A DNA stretch of 64,000 nucleotides from Schleiferilactobacillus harbinensis DSM 16991 (GCF_000425885.1 NZ_AUEH01000001.1:220670-284669), one strand, 5' to 3'. Numbered from the stretch's first letter, positions 37,230-47,108 are shown. Numbers and translations are program-made. Notes: generated by a model not told the origin, from the letters alone.

Positions 37230-37445
37230 TTACAATAGTTTAATGATATCGTGGCGCAAAATCAAAAGACCAGTATCGGTACCAACAATTGTTAGTACCA
37301 AGACCACTAACGCGCCAAGGTCAGCCGCATGGGAAAGCTGGCTAAAAGCCAGCCAAAGGGAAATGAGACTCGGGATAAACAGCAACAGGATAATTGTGAT
37401 GACATCAATTACCCCGCATACGATCAGTTTCGTTGTTTTGGTCAT
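37230..37445 (-). CDS. Small membrane protein of unknown function
   Basis: A 71-residue protein with two hydrophobic segments (about 7-30 and 42-62). GGAGGTG six bases before ATG 37445 makes translation convincing despite the short length. It lies between the SGNH hydrolase gene and the ABC transporter operon on the same strand. No family recognised. Confidence 0.6.
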   Translation of the reverse strand: MTKTTKLIVCGVIDVITIILLLFIPSLISLWLAFSQLSHAADLGALVVLVLTIVGTDTGLLILRHDIIKLL

Positions 37446-37571
37446 TTGGCACACCTCCATCATGTAATGTTGACAAATTGGATGCAATAATTTGTACGGC
37501 GACTGAGCTAAAAGCACATGCGAGGGCAAATGAAAATGGTGATTATCGGATCATACGAGTTTTTGTAGACG

Positions 37572-38681
37572 TCAATCCGCCAATCGGTTATTGCGGTGAT
37601 TGAGGAGGATACTTACCAGCATCATGAGAACAATGGCAATGCCAAGCAGTATTCCAGCAGTCCAGTTATTGACTGGTGTTTGCCAGGCGAGCAGGGTTTG
37701 CCCCAGCTGGTTAAACGGATTCCAGTGCGGGGCTAATGGCAGAAATGTGCCGCCCGCCGCGACGATGACCAGCACCGCAATTCGGGTGCTGAGATGGTGC
37801 AGCAGCAATGTGCTACCCTGTACGATCGCGGCCAAACAGACAATCGCCGGGAGCGTAAACAATGCCAGGCTGATGGCCTGCTGCCCTAAGGAGACCTGCG
37901 GGCTGAGGGGGTATAGCCAGCGAATGGCCTCGTTACGGCCAAACAGCGCCCCGAGCATCCATAATACCGCAGTACTTACCAGACCAAAGACGCCGGTCGC
38001 TGCCACCGTACTGACAATGTTTTCGCTGACCACTTGGCGGCGGTGACGGACATGGATTAACAGGAACTGATGGGCATTGGTATCAAAGTCGTCCCGCCAA
38101 AGCCAGTTCAGACCGACCAGCAGGAAAATTAAGATCGGCGGGCAAAGCAATAATTGCCATAGGCGCGTGATGAGCGCCCGCGGCGCCAAGGAATACGTTG
38201 AGGTAATCAGCGTTTGGCCAGTGGATCGGAGGAATTTGTCCTGCTTCAGCTCTTTGGCGATGGTCGGGGCATCCAATGACATATATGCCGCGGCGACACC
38301 GGGCTGATAGTGGTTAAGCTTCTGTGCGGCTTGCAACAGCGCGATATGTTGGCGCAAAAAAGCGTGCTCATCTCCTGCCGTTTTGGCCTGGCTGGCGCGG
38401 TGCATCGCGACCAATAATACTTTCTTGGCCTCAATGATCTGCCAATACACTATTTGATCCGGCGGGACTTTCGCCGGTTTGGGCGGCACATTATACAGTG
38501 CCATGCCCAAACTGTCACTGCCGCGGTCCAACTGACGCACAACAGTCGTGTTCTCTTCCTGCAATTGCCATTTGGTGATGCCGAAAAAAGCGCTGCTGAT
38601 GAGCAGCGCCGTGCCCAGGATCATGAGCCAGAATAAGCGCCGGCGGATGCGCAGCCAGGAAAAGAACAGTAAATTATGCAT
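37572..38681 (-). CDS. ABC transporter membrane subunit (distal gene of three)
   Basis: A 369-residue protein with an N-terminal membrane segment (about 15-35), a large extracellular loop (about 40-165) and five or more further segments, the layout of ABC-2 exporters of the BcrB/NatB kind. ATG 38681 overlaps the ATPase stop by eight bases, so translation is coupled. With the ATPase and a second, dissimilar permease it probably forms one exporter. Substrate unknown. Confidence 0.7.
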   Translation of the reverse strand: MHNLLFFSWLRIRRRLFWLMILGTALLISSAFFGITKWQLQEENTTVVRQLDRGSDSLGMALYNVPPKPAKVPPDQIVYWQIIEAKKVLLVAMHRASQAKTAGDEHAFLRQHIALLQAAQKLNHYQPGVAAAYMSLDAPTIAKELKQDKFLRSTGQTLITSTYSLAPRALITRLWQLLLCPPILIFLLVGLNWLWRDDFDTNAHQFLLIHVRHRRQVVSENIVSTVAATGVFGLVSTAVLWMLGALFGRNEAIRWLYPLSPQVSLGQQAISLALFTLPAIVCLAAIVQGSTLLLHHLSTRIAVLVIVAAGGTFLPLAPHWNPFNQLGQTLLAWQTPVNNWTAGILLGIAIVLMMLVSILLNHRNNRLAD

Positions 38682-39384
38682 GGTGCACCAACTTCTTTCG
38701 CGGGTGGCGATAGAGCTTAGCATACCGGGCTTCGGCCCCCTCGGCGACGGTTTCCAGCGAGAGACCGTGATCAACTTTGAAAATCAAGCGATCTGTAACT
38801 TTATCCAGTTCGTCCAAATTATGGGACGATACAATGACGATTTGGTCGCTGGTTTTGAATGCCTCCAGCAGATCCCGAATGATGATCACGCTGTCCGGAT
38901 CCAGTCCATTCAGCGGTTCATCCATCAATAGCAGCCGCGATTCCGGCAACAGCGCCAGCGCAATCAGCAGCCGCTGCTTTTGCCCTAAAGACAACCGGGC
39001 GACGCGCCGATCAATGAAGTCCGTTACTTCGAGTTCGTCGCTCAGCAGCTTGATTCGTTCCCGCGCCACGCCATGCTGCTTTGCTACAAAACGCAAATGA
39101 TCGCGGCCGGTGAGGTAAGGATAGAGCACACTGCTGTCTTGAGCATAAGCCACGCTGGCGAAGACCCGGGCGGGCGTGAGTACTGTGCCATCTAACGAGA
39201 TTGTGCCCTTGGCCGGACGTAACAACCGCGTGATCAAATTAAATAAGGTACTCTTCCCGCTTCCGTTGGGCCCGATCAGTCCGTAGACCCCCGGATCAGT
39301 TAATGTCAGGTTGGCCTGACCGTAAATCACTTGGCGGTGATACGCAAAACTGAGATTCTGAATTTGAAAAATCGAGTCAGTCAA
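38674..39384 (-). CDS. ABC transporter ATP-binding protein
   Basis: About 236 residues. Walker A GPNGSGKST, signature LSLGQKQR, Walker B LLLMDEPLNGLD and H-loop SSHN are complete. TTG 39384 with GGGGGTG six bases upstream is preferred; GTG 39393 would lie inside the ribosome binding site. It overlaps the genes on both sides by eight bases, the middle of a strictly coupled permease-ATPase-permease operon. Confidence 0.85.
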   Translation of the reverse strand: MTDSIFQIQNLSFAYHRQVIYGQANLTLTDPGVYGLIGPNGSGKSTLFNLITRLLRPAKGTISLDGTVLTPARVFASVAYAQDSSVLYPYLTGRDHLRFVAKQHGVARERIKLLSDELEVTDFIDRRVARLSLGQKQRLLIALALLPESRLLLMDEPLNGLDPDSVIIIRDLLEAFKTSDQIVIVSSHNLDELDKVTDRLIFKVDHGLSLETVAEGAEARYAKLYRHPRKKLVHHA

Positions 39385-40630
39385 AATGAACACCCCCTCT
39401 GTGCGATAACGGCACTAAAGTCAACCCGAGACACACGGCGCCTGCGGCAATCATGATCCCGACGACCCAGGGAAATACCGGCGCACGCTGATTCAGCAGA
39501 TATCCGAGATAGTTGGTAATGACCCAATCCCCCTTCAAATATGTGAAGGGATTGTAGATACTGGTTGGCAAGACGAGTCCCAGTAACGGGACGATCACCA
39601 TCGTTAGCAGTGCCAGCAGCCGAATGTGCAAGATGCGATTCACTAAGAGTGTTACGGTACTATTCAAGAACAGCAGACTCACCCAGAAAACGCTCAACTG
39701 TCCAAGGTAACGGGCCAAAGGGATAAAAACGATGTGCAGCGGATAAAAGTAGTTGGCTTCAGCGTTAGCGGTCATCCAGTTGTAAAAAGAGACCACTCGT
39801 TTACCCAGGGCCCAAGTTTGTACCGGATAGCGCAGATCGCCCAAACCCGTGCGCAGCCAGGCATAAAGTAGGAACAACCCTAGCGCTAGGCCAAGCAAAA
39901 GGCAGGATAACCCAAAATGGACGGCCAACTTGGTCAGAATCAGTTTGGTATGGGTCTCATTTTGCAGCCGCAGCCAGCGGGTACGGTCTGTCGATCCCTC
40001 CCACTCGCTGGCTAGGATGTCCCCGAAAAATAGATTGATAATGGCTAATGAAACCAATAAACCGCCGGCAATCGCCCAGAACCAAATCTGCCACCAGCCA
40101 CATTCGTAGTAGCGGGTGGAGAGATTCTGAAAGACTTCAGCTTCGTTGGCTGGAATATTGTTGGTGCCAGCGGTTTCCGGATTAGTTCGAATAGTGACTG
40201 GAATCATAGATCCTATATGGTAACGGTGCAGGTACAGCAGTTCTTGGTGCGTGGCCTCGTTTTCCCCGGCATGCAATCCTTGGGTTATATCAAAACCGGT
40301 ATATAACAAATACGGCGTTGGTGTAGAGTAACTTGTTAAGGCATCAGTGGTCATTGCAGATCGATTACGATGTTGTAAATCGGTCAGTTGGTTTTCGTAT
40401 GATTTGTAGTCAGTTTTCACATCCGGCAGCCAGCCTTCCGCCCAACGTTTGTCTGCACTGACTTTAAAAATCGCCAAATTGGTCTGACTATATTGAATAG
40501 CCGTGTTAACGCTTTGGTTTTGAAAATAAAGGGATGCTTCAATGGACCCGATCATACAGATGAGCAGTACGAGTATTCCGGGAAGCAGCTTGTTTTGCCG
40601 CCACAACTTAATCAATTCCAATTGAATCAT
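39377..40630 (-). CDS. ABC transporter membrane subunit (first gene of three)
   Basis: A 417-residue protein with a first membrane segment at about 17-35, an extracellular loop of about 140 residues and five or six later segments (from about 180). TAGGAGG lies seven bases before ATG 40630. It shares layout but little sequence with the distal permease, so the two could form a heterodimeric membrane domain. Lantibiotic-immunity and antimicrobial-peptide exporters often look like this, but no peptide gene or two-component system is adjacent. Confidence 0.7.
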   Translation of the reverse strand: MIQLELIKLWRQNKLLPGILVLLICMIGSIEASLYFQNQSVNTAIQYSQTNLAIFKVSADKRWAEGWLPDVKTDYKSYENQLTDLQHRNRSAMTTDALTSYSTPTPYLLYTGFDITQGLHAGENEATHQELLYLHRYHIGSMIPVTIRTNPETAGTNNIPANEAEVFQNLSTRYYECGWWQIWFWAIAGGLLVSLAIINLFFGDILASEWEGSTDRTRWLRLQNETHTKLILTKLAVHFGLSCLLLGLALGLFLLYAWLRTGLGDLRYPVQTWALGKRVVSFYNWMTANAEANYFYPLHIVFIPLARYLGQLSVFWVSLLFLNSTVTLLVNRILHIRLLALLTMVIVPLLGLVLPTSIYNPFTYLKGDWVITNYLGYLLNQRAPVFPWVVGIMIAAGAVCLGLTLVPLSHRGGVHFD

Positions 40631-40783
40631 GTCGGCGCCTCCTACCAACTACGGCTGGGCCATGCGTTTGCTCAATGTCCTATTGTTCTCATTTCGCTCA
40701 TCACCGAAATTATATCGGATCAGTGGTCTGATGTGTTAGCATTTGCACTTGTCTTTGACCGTGATTCAGTGCGCATCAGGCCG

Positions 40784-40818
40784 AAAAAAAGAGCCTGGAC
40801 AGTTTGTCCAGACTCTCT
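40784..40818 (-). terminator. Terminator after rluD
   Basis: GAG-CCTGGACA pairs with TGTCCAG-ACTC around a four-base loop; on the minus strand the T run is TTTTTTT. It ends the lspA-rluD transcript 97 bases after the rluD stop. The remaining DNA to the ABC operon (40631-40783) shows no gene. Confidence 0.8.
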
Positions 40819-40914
40819 CCACAAATTAAGTCCCCACACACCCATAGTCTCGTGCATTACCTAACAAGCAAACTATACCTCGGTGTGGAGGAAAATGCAA
40901 CCGTTTCCCGTTAT

Positions 40915-41835
40915 TTAATCGTCGTTTTCCGCTAGCCATTTTAACATCTCTCGAAAGTTCTCCGGCGGCTCAGCCGAAAACGTCATTTCTTCCCCCGTCG
41001 TCGGCTGGGTCAAGCTCAGCGTGGCGGCGTGGAGAAATTGACCCGCCCCTGGCAGCGTCTTGGCCGGCCCGTATAACGGGTCTCCGGCCACGGGGTGGCC
41101 AATATAAGCCATGTGTACCCGGATCTGGTGGGTTCGGCCGGTTTCCAGCACCGCCTGAATGTAAGTGTAGTGGCGGAATCGCCGCAGCACTTTGAAATGC
41201 GTCACGGCTTCCCGGCCGTCGACGACTACCGCCATTTTTTTGCGGTCTTTCGGGTTGCGGGCGATGGGCGCGTCAATCGTACCCTGGTCTTCATGGATCA
41301 CACCATGGACGATGGCCAAATACTTGCGCGCGTTCTTGTGCGCCTTCAACTGTGCTGTCAGGCTTTGCTGGGCCTTGTCGTTTTTGGCCACCATGAGCAG
41401 GCCCGATGTATCTTTGTCGATCCGATGCACGATGCCCGGCCGAATGGCGCCATTGATCGTGGCTAGCTGACCGTGGGCCAGCAAGGCGTTGACCAGCGTG
41501 CCATGATGGTGCCCGGGCGCGGGATGAACGACCATTCCCTGAGGTTTATTCACGACAATCACATCGTGGTCTTCGTAGACAATGTCCAACGGAATGTCCT
41601 CGGGTTCCGCTGCAATGGGTGCTGGCGCAGACGGCGTGACGGTCACCACGGTGCCCTCGGCCAGCTTTGCCTTGGCATTCACCGGCTGGCCGGCGGCGGT
41701 CACGCGGCCCTCTTTGATCCATTTCTGAATCTGGGACCGGGTGATGTCCTGATCGGCCAAGGCCGTTGCCAGCGCTTTATCAATCCGGGCTTGCGCCCCG
41801 GCAGCGGTCACGGTCCAGTCAATTGGTGCAGTCAT
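40915..41835 (-). CDS. rluD: RluD-family 23S rRNA pseudouridine synthase
   Basis: A 306-residue RluA-family enzyme: N-terminal S4 domain (about 15-70) and the catalytic motif HRIDKDTSGL with Asp142 as nucleophile. It converts specific uridines of 23S rRNA to pseudouridine. Its ATG overlaps the lspA stop (ATGA), the lspA-rluD pair seen in many Firmicutes. Exact target positions cannot be read from the sequence. Confidence 0.93.
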   Translation of the reverse strand: MTAPIDWTVTAAGAQARIDKALATALADQDITRSQIQKWIKEGRVTAAGQPVNAKAKLAEGTVVTVTPSAPAPIAAEPEDIPLDIVYEDHDVIVVNKPQGMVVHPAPGHHHGTLVNALLAHGQLATINGAIRPGIVHRIDKDTSGLLMVAKNDKAQQSLTAQLKAHKNARKYLAIVHGVIHEDQGTIDAPIARNPKDRKKMAVVVDGREAVTHFKVLRRFRHYTYIQAVLETGRTHQIRVHMAYIGHPVAGDPLYGPAKTLPGAGQFLHAATLSLTQPTTGEEMTFSAEPPENFREMLKWLAENDD

Positions 41836-42317
41836 GAATTTCTCCCCTTATCTAGGAACAGCAGATAGATGAACAGCAGCGCTACCCCGACGGTCATGGC
41901 AATGTCGGCGACGTTAGCCACCGGGAAGTTGATGAAGTCGAGCTGGAACATGTCCACAACATAACCCTGACGCAGCCGGTCAATGAAGTTCCCCACTGCC
42001 CCCGCGATCATCAGACTAATGCCGATGGTAAGAAAGGCTGAGTACCGGTAGTGGAACAGTAAATAACCGAGCACCACCAGGGCAATGACGGTAATCCCGA
42101 TCAGAAACGGCTGCCGGCCAGAAAGGATACTCCAAGCCGCGCCGTCATTGCGCACGTGGGCGAGGGAGAACACCCCAGGAATCACCGGTTTGGCCGTATT
42201 CAGCGGCACGTTAGCGACGATCCACTTTTTTAACAATTGATCGCCAATGACGACCAGTACCACGATCAGGAGGCTATACAGCCACCAGAGTTTAGAAAAG
42301 ACCTGTGATCTTGCCAT
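41832..42317 (-). CDS. lspA: Lipoprotein signal peptidase (signal peptidase II)
   Basis: About 161 residues with four membrane segments. The catalytic aspartates are D114 ([10 protein letters not shown]) and D138 (FPVANVADI). It cleaves the signal peptide of lipid-modified prolipoproteins. ATG 42317 is preferred, but ATG 42323 or 42329 remain possible; all lie within the end of fhs, so expression is coupled to it. Confidence 0.93.
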   Translation of the reverse strand: MARSQVFSKLWWLYSLLIVVLVVIGDQLLKKWIVANVPLNTAKPVIPGVFSLAHVRNDGAAWSILSGRQPFLIGITVIALVVLGYLLFHYRYSAFLTIGISLMIAGAVGNFIDRLRQGYVVDMFQLDFINFPVANVADIAMTVGVALLFIYLLFLDKGRNS

Positions 42318-43968
42318 TATCATCCACATCCATATCCAGTGCGGCCGGATGTTTCGGTAAACCCGGCATGGTCAAAATGTCGCCTGTCATCGCCACGATG
42401 AAGCCCGCGCCGAGTTTCGGCACCAAATTACGGACATGCAGGGTAAAGCCAGTGGGGGCGCCCAACACCTTCGCGTTGTCGGACAGCGAATATTGTGTCT
42501 TGGCGACACAAATTGGGAGAGCTTCCCAGCCGTTGCGCTTGATCTGGCGCAGGTCGCGCTTCGCCGCGACGCTGTACTCCACGTCTTTCGCCCCGTAAAT
42601 GGTCTGGGCGATGGTCGTTAGTTTGCTTTCCACGTCATCGGTATTGGCGTATAACGGCAGAAATTCTGTCTTTTCGTCCACCAATTCAGCCACATGCTGC
42701 GCTAACGCCTTGGCCCCAGCCCCGCCGTCGGCCCAGACGGTGGTCGGGAAGGCTTGGACGCCGTCAGCGGCGCAAAGCTGCTGCAGGGTCTGGATCTCTG
42801 CCTGGCTGTCTTGGGTGAAAACGTTGATGGCCACCGTCACCGGTCGGCCATAGCGCTGCATATTGCGGATGTGTTTTTGCAGGTTAACATAACCTGACTT
42901 TAACGAAGTCACATCCGGCGTCTTTAAATCAGCCAGTTTGACCCCGCCGTTATACTTCAATGCGCGGACAGTGGCGACGATCACGACGGCATCGGGCAAA
43001 TGGCCAATGGCCGGGGCGGTGATGTCCATGAATTTCTCCCCGCCCAAGTCTGCACCGAAGCCGGCTTCCGTGATGGCGATGTCGCCAGTACCCAACGCCG
43101 CCCGGGTAGCCAGCACACTGTTGGCCCCATGGGCGATGTTGGCGAACGGCCCGCCGTGGACGAATGTCGGGGTATGGGCCAAGGATTGCACCAGATTAGG
43201 CTTGATGGCGTCCTTCAAGAGCATCGCAATGGCGCCCTGAACGCCCAAGTCAGCCACTGTGACTGGTTTGCGGTCATACGTATAACCGATCACGATGGCC
43301 GCGATCCGCTGCTTCAAGTCCGCCAAAGAATCCGCTAAACACAGCACAGCCATCAACTCGGAGGCGACGGTGATATCGAAGCCGTCTTCCCGGGGAATGC
43401 CGTTGGCATGGCCGCCTAGGCCGATGACCACATTGCGCAGCGCCCGATCGTTGATGTCCAGCGCCCGCTTCCACTGAATCCGACGGGGATCGATGTTCAA
43501 TTCATTACCCTGCTGCAAGTGATTGTCGATCAGCGCAGCCAAGGTGTCGTTGGCCGTCGTCAGCGCATGCATGTCGCCGGTGAAATGCAGATTGATGTCT
43601 TCCATCGGCACGACTTGGGCATAACCGCCGCCAGTGGCGCCGCCTTTGATCCCCATGACCGGTCCCAGGCTTGGTTCCCGCAGGGCAATCGTCGTCTTCT
43701 TGCCGATCTGGTTCAGCGCATCGCCCAGGCCGATGGTGACGGTGGACTTCCCTTCCCCAGCGGGGGTCGGGTTGATGGACGTCACCAGAACCAGCTTGCC
43801 TTGTTTTTGCTGCTGCAGCCGCTTCATCGCTGCATAGGACAGCTTTGCTTTGTATTTGCCATAGACTTCAATGTCATCGGTACTCAGGCCGACTTGTTGG
43901 GCAACGTCTGTAATTGGCTTGATCTCGTTTTTTTCATTTTCTTGGGCAATCGCCAAATCAGTTTCCAC
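42292..43968 (-). CDS. fhs: Formate-tetrahydrofolate ligase
   Basis: A 558-residue ligase making 10-formyl-THF from formate, THF and ATP. The P-loop [14 protein letters not shown] (67-80) and the block [24 protein letters not shown] are diagnostic. The start is GTG 43968; no ATG is near. AAGGG lies 11 bases upstream, and a five-codon frame ATGTTTAGTGGAAACTGA overlaps this start in another frame. The enzyme supplies one-carbon units for purines and initiator tRNA. Downstream lspA overlaps its 3' end. Confidence 0.95.
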   Translation of the reverse strand: METDLAIAQENEKNEIKPITDVAQQVGLSTDDIEVYGKYKAKLSYAAMKRLQQQKQGKLVLVTSINPTPAGEGKSTVTIGLGDALNQIGKKTTIALREPSLGPVMGIKGGATGGGYAQVVPMEDINLHFTGDMHALTTANDTLAALIDNHLQQGNELNIDPRRIQWKRALDINDRALRNVVIGLGGHANGIPREDGFDITVASELMAVLCLADSLADLKQRIAAIVIGYTYDRKPVTVADLGVQGAIAMLLKDAIKPNLVQSLAHTPTFVHGGPFANIAHGANSVLATRAALGTGDIAITEAGFGADLGGEKFMDITAPAIGHLPDAVVIVATVRALKYNGGVKLADLKTPDVTSLKSGYVNLQKHIRNMQRYGRPVTVAINVFTQDSQAEIQTLQQLCAADGVQAFPTTVWADGGAGAKALAQHVAELVDEKTEFLPLYANTDDVESKLTTIAQTIYGAKDVEYSVAAKRDLRQIKRNGWEALPICVAKTQYSLSDNAKVLGAPTGFTLHVRNLVPKLGAGFIVAMTGDILTMPGLPKHPAALDMDVDDNGKITGLF

Positions 43969-43995
43969 TAAACATCGTTCCCTTCTGCAAACTTC

Positions 43996-44427
43996 TTATT
44001 CTGCTTGGTCCGGCCGCTTGATACGGCGGACCGCGTGCGTCCACTCATCGAAACGGGCCCGGTCTTTTTTCAAAAAGATGAACTCGTGCCGCATATACCG
44101 CGGGTGTTTGTACTGCACCGTGCGAGTAATCTTCGTGGTTTCGACCCGCGCCACATTGACCAGCCGCACGGTCCGCGGTTTGAGCCAAAAGATCCGGCGA
44201 AAAATCAGTTCATCCGCTGCATCGCTCAGGGTCACCGTGTTGGCCAGAATGCCATAAATCGCCAGCAGTACTCCGGGGATCCAAAGGGCAAATGCCCACC
44301 AATGGAAGTTGGCCGACTCCATTTCCCAGATACAGCCGATGAGGATCAGCCCAATCGTCAGGGACCAGTAAATGATGGTCACCGGAATACCAGGCTGGTA
44401 GTACAACTTGCGGTGCTTGCTCTGCAA
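43996..44427 (-). CDS. ebsA: EbsA-like membrane protein
   Basis: About 143 residues: two membrane segments (about 17-36 and 46-64) followed by a basic cytoplasmic domain with PH-like strands (DELIFRRIFWLKPRTVRL). Resembles EbsA of enterococci and lactobacilli, which is likewise encoded next to an RNase HI-like gene. TTG 44427 with CAGGGA five bases upstream is preferred to the longer in-frame start. Function unclear. Confidence 0.7.
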   Translation of the reverse strand: MQSKHRKLYYQPGIPVTIIYWSLTIGLILIGCIWEMESANFHWWAFALWIPGVLLAIYGILANTVTLSDAADELIFRRIFWLKPRTVRLVNVARVETTKITRTVQYKHPRYMRHEFIFLKKDRARFDEWTHAVRRIKRPDQAE

Positions 44428-44492
44428 AGCAATCCCTGCTTTCGTGTTAAGATACGTAATACAGTATACCTTATCAAGGAAGGACTTTTGCA

Positions 44493-44885
44493 ATGATTCG
44501 GTTACAAACCGATGGCGCCTTCGCCCCCGACGGTCTGGCCGGGGCGGGGATTTTGTGGCAAAAAGACAGTGATACCAAGCAAATCAGCCGAGTGATCAGT
44601 GCCCGGGACAACCACGCCGCTGAGTTCGCCGCGGCTCTGGCCGGTTTCCAAATTCTTAACGATTTGGGCCTGGCGGACAACATTATTCAGTTTACCACGG
44701 ATTCTAAAGCCGTGGTGACCGCCATGCAGAAACGGTACAGTCATGGTTACGGGGATGATCTGACCGCGCTGCTGGCAGTCACTGATCGCTTTAAATTAGT
44801 TTTCCCCAAATGGGTGCCGGAGAAAGAAACCCATCAGGCCCATGCGCTGGCCCAGCAGGCGCTGCAGCGGCAACGAAAAAAATAA
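44493..44885 (+). CDS. RNase HI-family protein
   Basis: A 130-residue RNase H fold with D7 (LQTDGAF), E44 (HAAEFAAAL) and D70 (TTDSKAV) matching three acidic metal ligands. It is shorter than E. coli RNase HI and lacks a basic protrusion. It probably cleaves RNA in RNA/DNA hybrids, although this short YpeP-like group is not always active. AAGGAAGGA precedes ATG 44493. Divergent from ebsA. Confidence 0.85.
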   Translation: MIRLQTDGAFAPDGLAGAGILWQKDSDTKQISRVISARDNHAAEFAAALAGFQILNDLGLADNIIQFTTDSKAVVTAMQKRYSHGYGDDLTALLAVTDRFKLVFPKWVPEKETHQAHALAQQALQRQRKK

Positions 44886-44929
44886 GCCGACACGCCTGCC
44901 AAATATGACAAACGTGCCGGCCTTTTTTC
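44885..44929 (+). terminator. Terminator after the RNase HI gene
   Basis: GCCGACACG (44885-44893) pairs imperfectly with CGTGCCGGC (44913-44921) and is followed by CTTTTTT. Confidence 0.65.
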
Positions 44930-44959
44930 AACTCTTGTGGGGAGTGATCAATTGATTAA

Positions 44960-45562
44960 TTAACCAAACGTCTTGAACCGGTCTTCCCGGGCCAAGTATT
45001 CCTTCTCGCCAGCTTGACCTTCAATGGAACCGAACGGCATTTGCGCCCGCAGAACCCAGTTGCTGGGAATATCGAATTCCTTGGCTACCAGGTCATCAAT
45101 CAGCGGGTTGTAGTGCTGCAAATTGGCGCCAATGTTGTTCTGCGCAAAAGCGGCCCAAATGGCTTGCTGCGCCCCGCCCTGGCCTTGTTCGGCCCAATCG
45201 TGGAAGTTGTCCCGGTAGAGGACAAAATCGTTCTCTTCCTGGGTGACAATGTCTTGATCGCGGAAGAACAGGATCGTCCCGAAAGCGCCTTTGAAGCCGT
45301 TGATCTTGTCGAGGGTGCGCTGGTACGCCTCTTCAGTCGGAACTTCACTCTTCAAGCGAGCGCCGGTCATGTCCCAGAGCTTGTCGTGGCTGGCGCCGAA
45401 TAGGAAGACGGCGCGTACCGTTTGACCGTTGAAGGCAGTCGGGGAATCCATAATAATATCCTCAGCCAGCTTAACGATGTCTGCCGGCTTCTGGCTGACG
45501 TTCTTGCCCAATTGATAGATGGAGCGACGGTTCTTCAGGGTTGTCAAAACTTGATCATTCAA
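44960..45562 (-). CDS. Nitroreductase family oxidoreductase
   Basis: A 200-residue FMN-dependent nitroreductase. N-terminal KNRRSIYQLG carries the phosphate-binding Arg residues, SPTAFNGQ the flavin-contacting Ser/Asn, and the C-terminal half has the GANLQHYNPLI block of the HBN/Frm2-like subgroup. It reduces nitro compounds, quinones or fatty-acid-derived substrates with NAD(P)H. Divergent from degV; the gap 45563-45708 holds the promoters. Confidence 0.87.
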   Translation of the reverse strand: MNDQVLTTLKNRRSIYQLGKNVSQKPADIVKLAEDIIMDSPTAFNGQTVRAVFLFGASHDKLWDMTGARLKSEVPTEEAYQRTLDKINGFKGAFGTILFFRDQDIVTQEENDFVLYRDNFHDWAEQGQGGAQQAIWAAFAQNNIGANLQHYNPLIDDLVAKEFDIPSNWVLRAQMPFGSIEGQAGEKEYLAREDRFKTFG

Positions 45563-45708
45563 AATTGTTTACCACCTTGTTTTTAGCGTTATCAAGACTT
45601 TATCATGCTTACTTAAAGTAAGTCAACCGGTTTTTGCCAGTTTTTCTGGCCAAGCATGGTAAAATCAATGATGTACTGCAATTATTCTAAACTAAGGGGC
45701 TTACATCT

Positions 45709-46596
45709 ATGAAGACAGCTATTGTTACTGATTCCACTGCTTACCTGACCCCCGAGGAAGCGGCCAAGCACCACATTACCGTCGTCCCGGTCACGATTCA
45801 TTGGGGAGAAAACACGTACCGCGACCTGATCGACATTTCTTTCACTGACTTTTACGACCGGCTGGTATCCGATCCGGTCCAGCCGACTTCTTCGTTCCCC
45901 GCGTTGGGCGAAATGGAAGAGACTTTCAAGAAATTAGCCGCCGAGGGGTACGACAACGTACTGTGTATCGTCTTGTCCTCCGGCATTTCGTCCTTTGTGG
46001 ACAATCTGCGCGCGTTCGCAGAACACTTCAACACCATTAAAGTGGTGACCTACGATTCTCACATCACCTGTGCCGGACTGCGCTACATGGATCTGCTGGC
46101 GGCGACGATGCTGGAACAGGGCCATGATTTGGATACTGTGGAAAAGGCGCTGGAAGTGATGCGTGACCGGATGGGGGTCCGGTTCATGGTGGACGATCTG
46201 GCCCATCTGCGTCGGACTGGCCGCTTGAGCGGTGTTTCGGCCACGATCGGCGGGCTGCTGAAAGTGAAGCCGATTTTGACCATTGATATCCAGGGCGCTG
46301 GTAAGATCACGGCGATTGCCAAGGAGCGTCAGGCAAAGAAGGCCTTTGAGCATATTAAAAAAGACTTTGGTGATGCGATCGCAAATGTGGACTATCCAGT
46401 CCGGGTCACGGTCTTCGATGCTGATGAACCGAAGATGAAGGCTGAATGGGTCAAGGACCTGCAGGATTCCTTCCCGCAAGTCCAAGTTGATCAAAGTATT
46501 ATCGGCCCGGTGATCGGGGTGCATACCGGTAAAGGCGCCATGGCCATTATCTGGACCCAGGATTATCAAGACCTAGCAGCAAAGTACGCCCAATAA
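45709..46596 (+). CDS. DegV family fatty-acid-binding protein
   Basis: A 295-residue DegV protein with IVTDSTAYLT, SSGISSFVDNL (lipid carboxylate contact) and TGRLSGVSATIGGLLKVKPIL. It is the second paralogue in the window (compare 20.6 kb), and the two differ in much of the binding pocket, consistent with different fatty acid preference, as for FakB1/FakB2. It stands alone on the plus strand with a strong bidirectional terminator. Confidence 0.9.
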   Translation: MKTAIVTDSTAYLTPEEAAKHHITVVPVTIHWGENTYRDLIDISFTDFYDRLVSDPVQPTSSFPALGEMEETFKKLAAEGYDNVLCIVLSSGISSFVDNLRAFAEHFNTIKVVTYDSHITCAGLRYMDLLAATMLEQGHDLDTVEKALEVMRDRMGVRFMVDDLAHLRRTGRLSGVSATIGGLLKVKPILTIDIQGAGKITAIAKERQAKKAFEHIKKDFGDAIANVDYPVRVTVFDADEPKMKAEWVKDLQDSFPQVQVDQSIIGPVIGVHTGKGAMAIIWTQDYQDLAAKYAQ

Positions 46597-46597
46597 T

Positions 46598-46640
46598 GCA
46601 AAACGCCTCAGCAAATTTAATTGCCGAGGCGCTTTTTGCA
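46598..46640. terminator. Bidirectional terminator after degV
   Basis: TGCAAAACGCCTC pairs with GAGGCGCTTTTTGCA with a small mismatch. It lies between convergent genes ending at 46596 and 46648. Confidence 0.8.
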
Positions 46641-46647
46641 TCACTGC

Positions 46648-46989
46648 TTAATGTTCCCAACGTACAAAGTCGCTGCTGTGCCCGCCGAGGTAATCCAGCG
46701 CTTCTTCGGCCAGTTTGTCCGTCTCCTGCTTGGCTTGTTCGCCGCCCAGATCATAATAATCCTTGACGAATCCGAGGCCGATCGCATAGAAATTATCCTC
46801 TCGGCCAATGCCGTTATCATGGAACAACCCGTCCAACCCCTTCAAATCCGGCTTGGCCGCGCTGATCACTTTTTCGGCCAATTGGTCCAAAGGTACGTCC
46901 GGCAATGTTTTATGCGCGTAATTGAATAAAAAGTCGTTCATATCCACAATTGCCTGGTGCCGCGCTTCGCGTTGCTTCTTCTTTGCCAT
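46648..46989 (-). CDS. Conserved hypothetical soluble protein
   Basis: A 113-residue mostly helical protein with a basic N-terminus (MAKKKQREARHQ) and acidic C-terminal half. No signal peptide, no membrane segment and no family recognised. AGGAG lies eight bases before ATG 46989, which is preferred to an upstream in-frame start. Confidence 0.6.
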   Translation of the reverse strand: MAKKKQREARHQAIVDMNDFLFNYAHKTLPDVPLDQLAEKVISAAKPDLKGLDGLFHDNGIGREDNFYAIGLGFVKDYYDLGGEQAKQETDKLAEEALDYLGGHSSDFVRWEH

Positions 46990-47049
46990 CGTAATCACTC
47001 CTATGCTTCGATTATAGCGCACCTCGCCGCCCCAGCGGCTCAGAAAAAT

Positions 47050-47095
47050 AAAAAGACGCTGCCCGACCCCACAACGGCCGGTACAGCGTCTTTGG
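47050..47095 (-). terminator. Terminator of the 77-codon gene
   Basis: On the minus strand AAAGACGCTG pairs with CAGCGTCTTT and is followed by TTATTTTT. It lies just after the stop at 47109. Confidence 0.75.
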
Positions 47096-47108
47096 TTTTA
47101 GTCACAAA

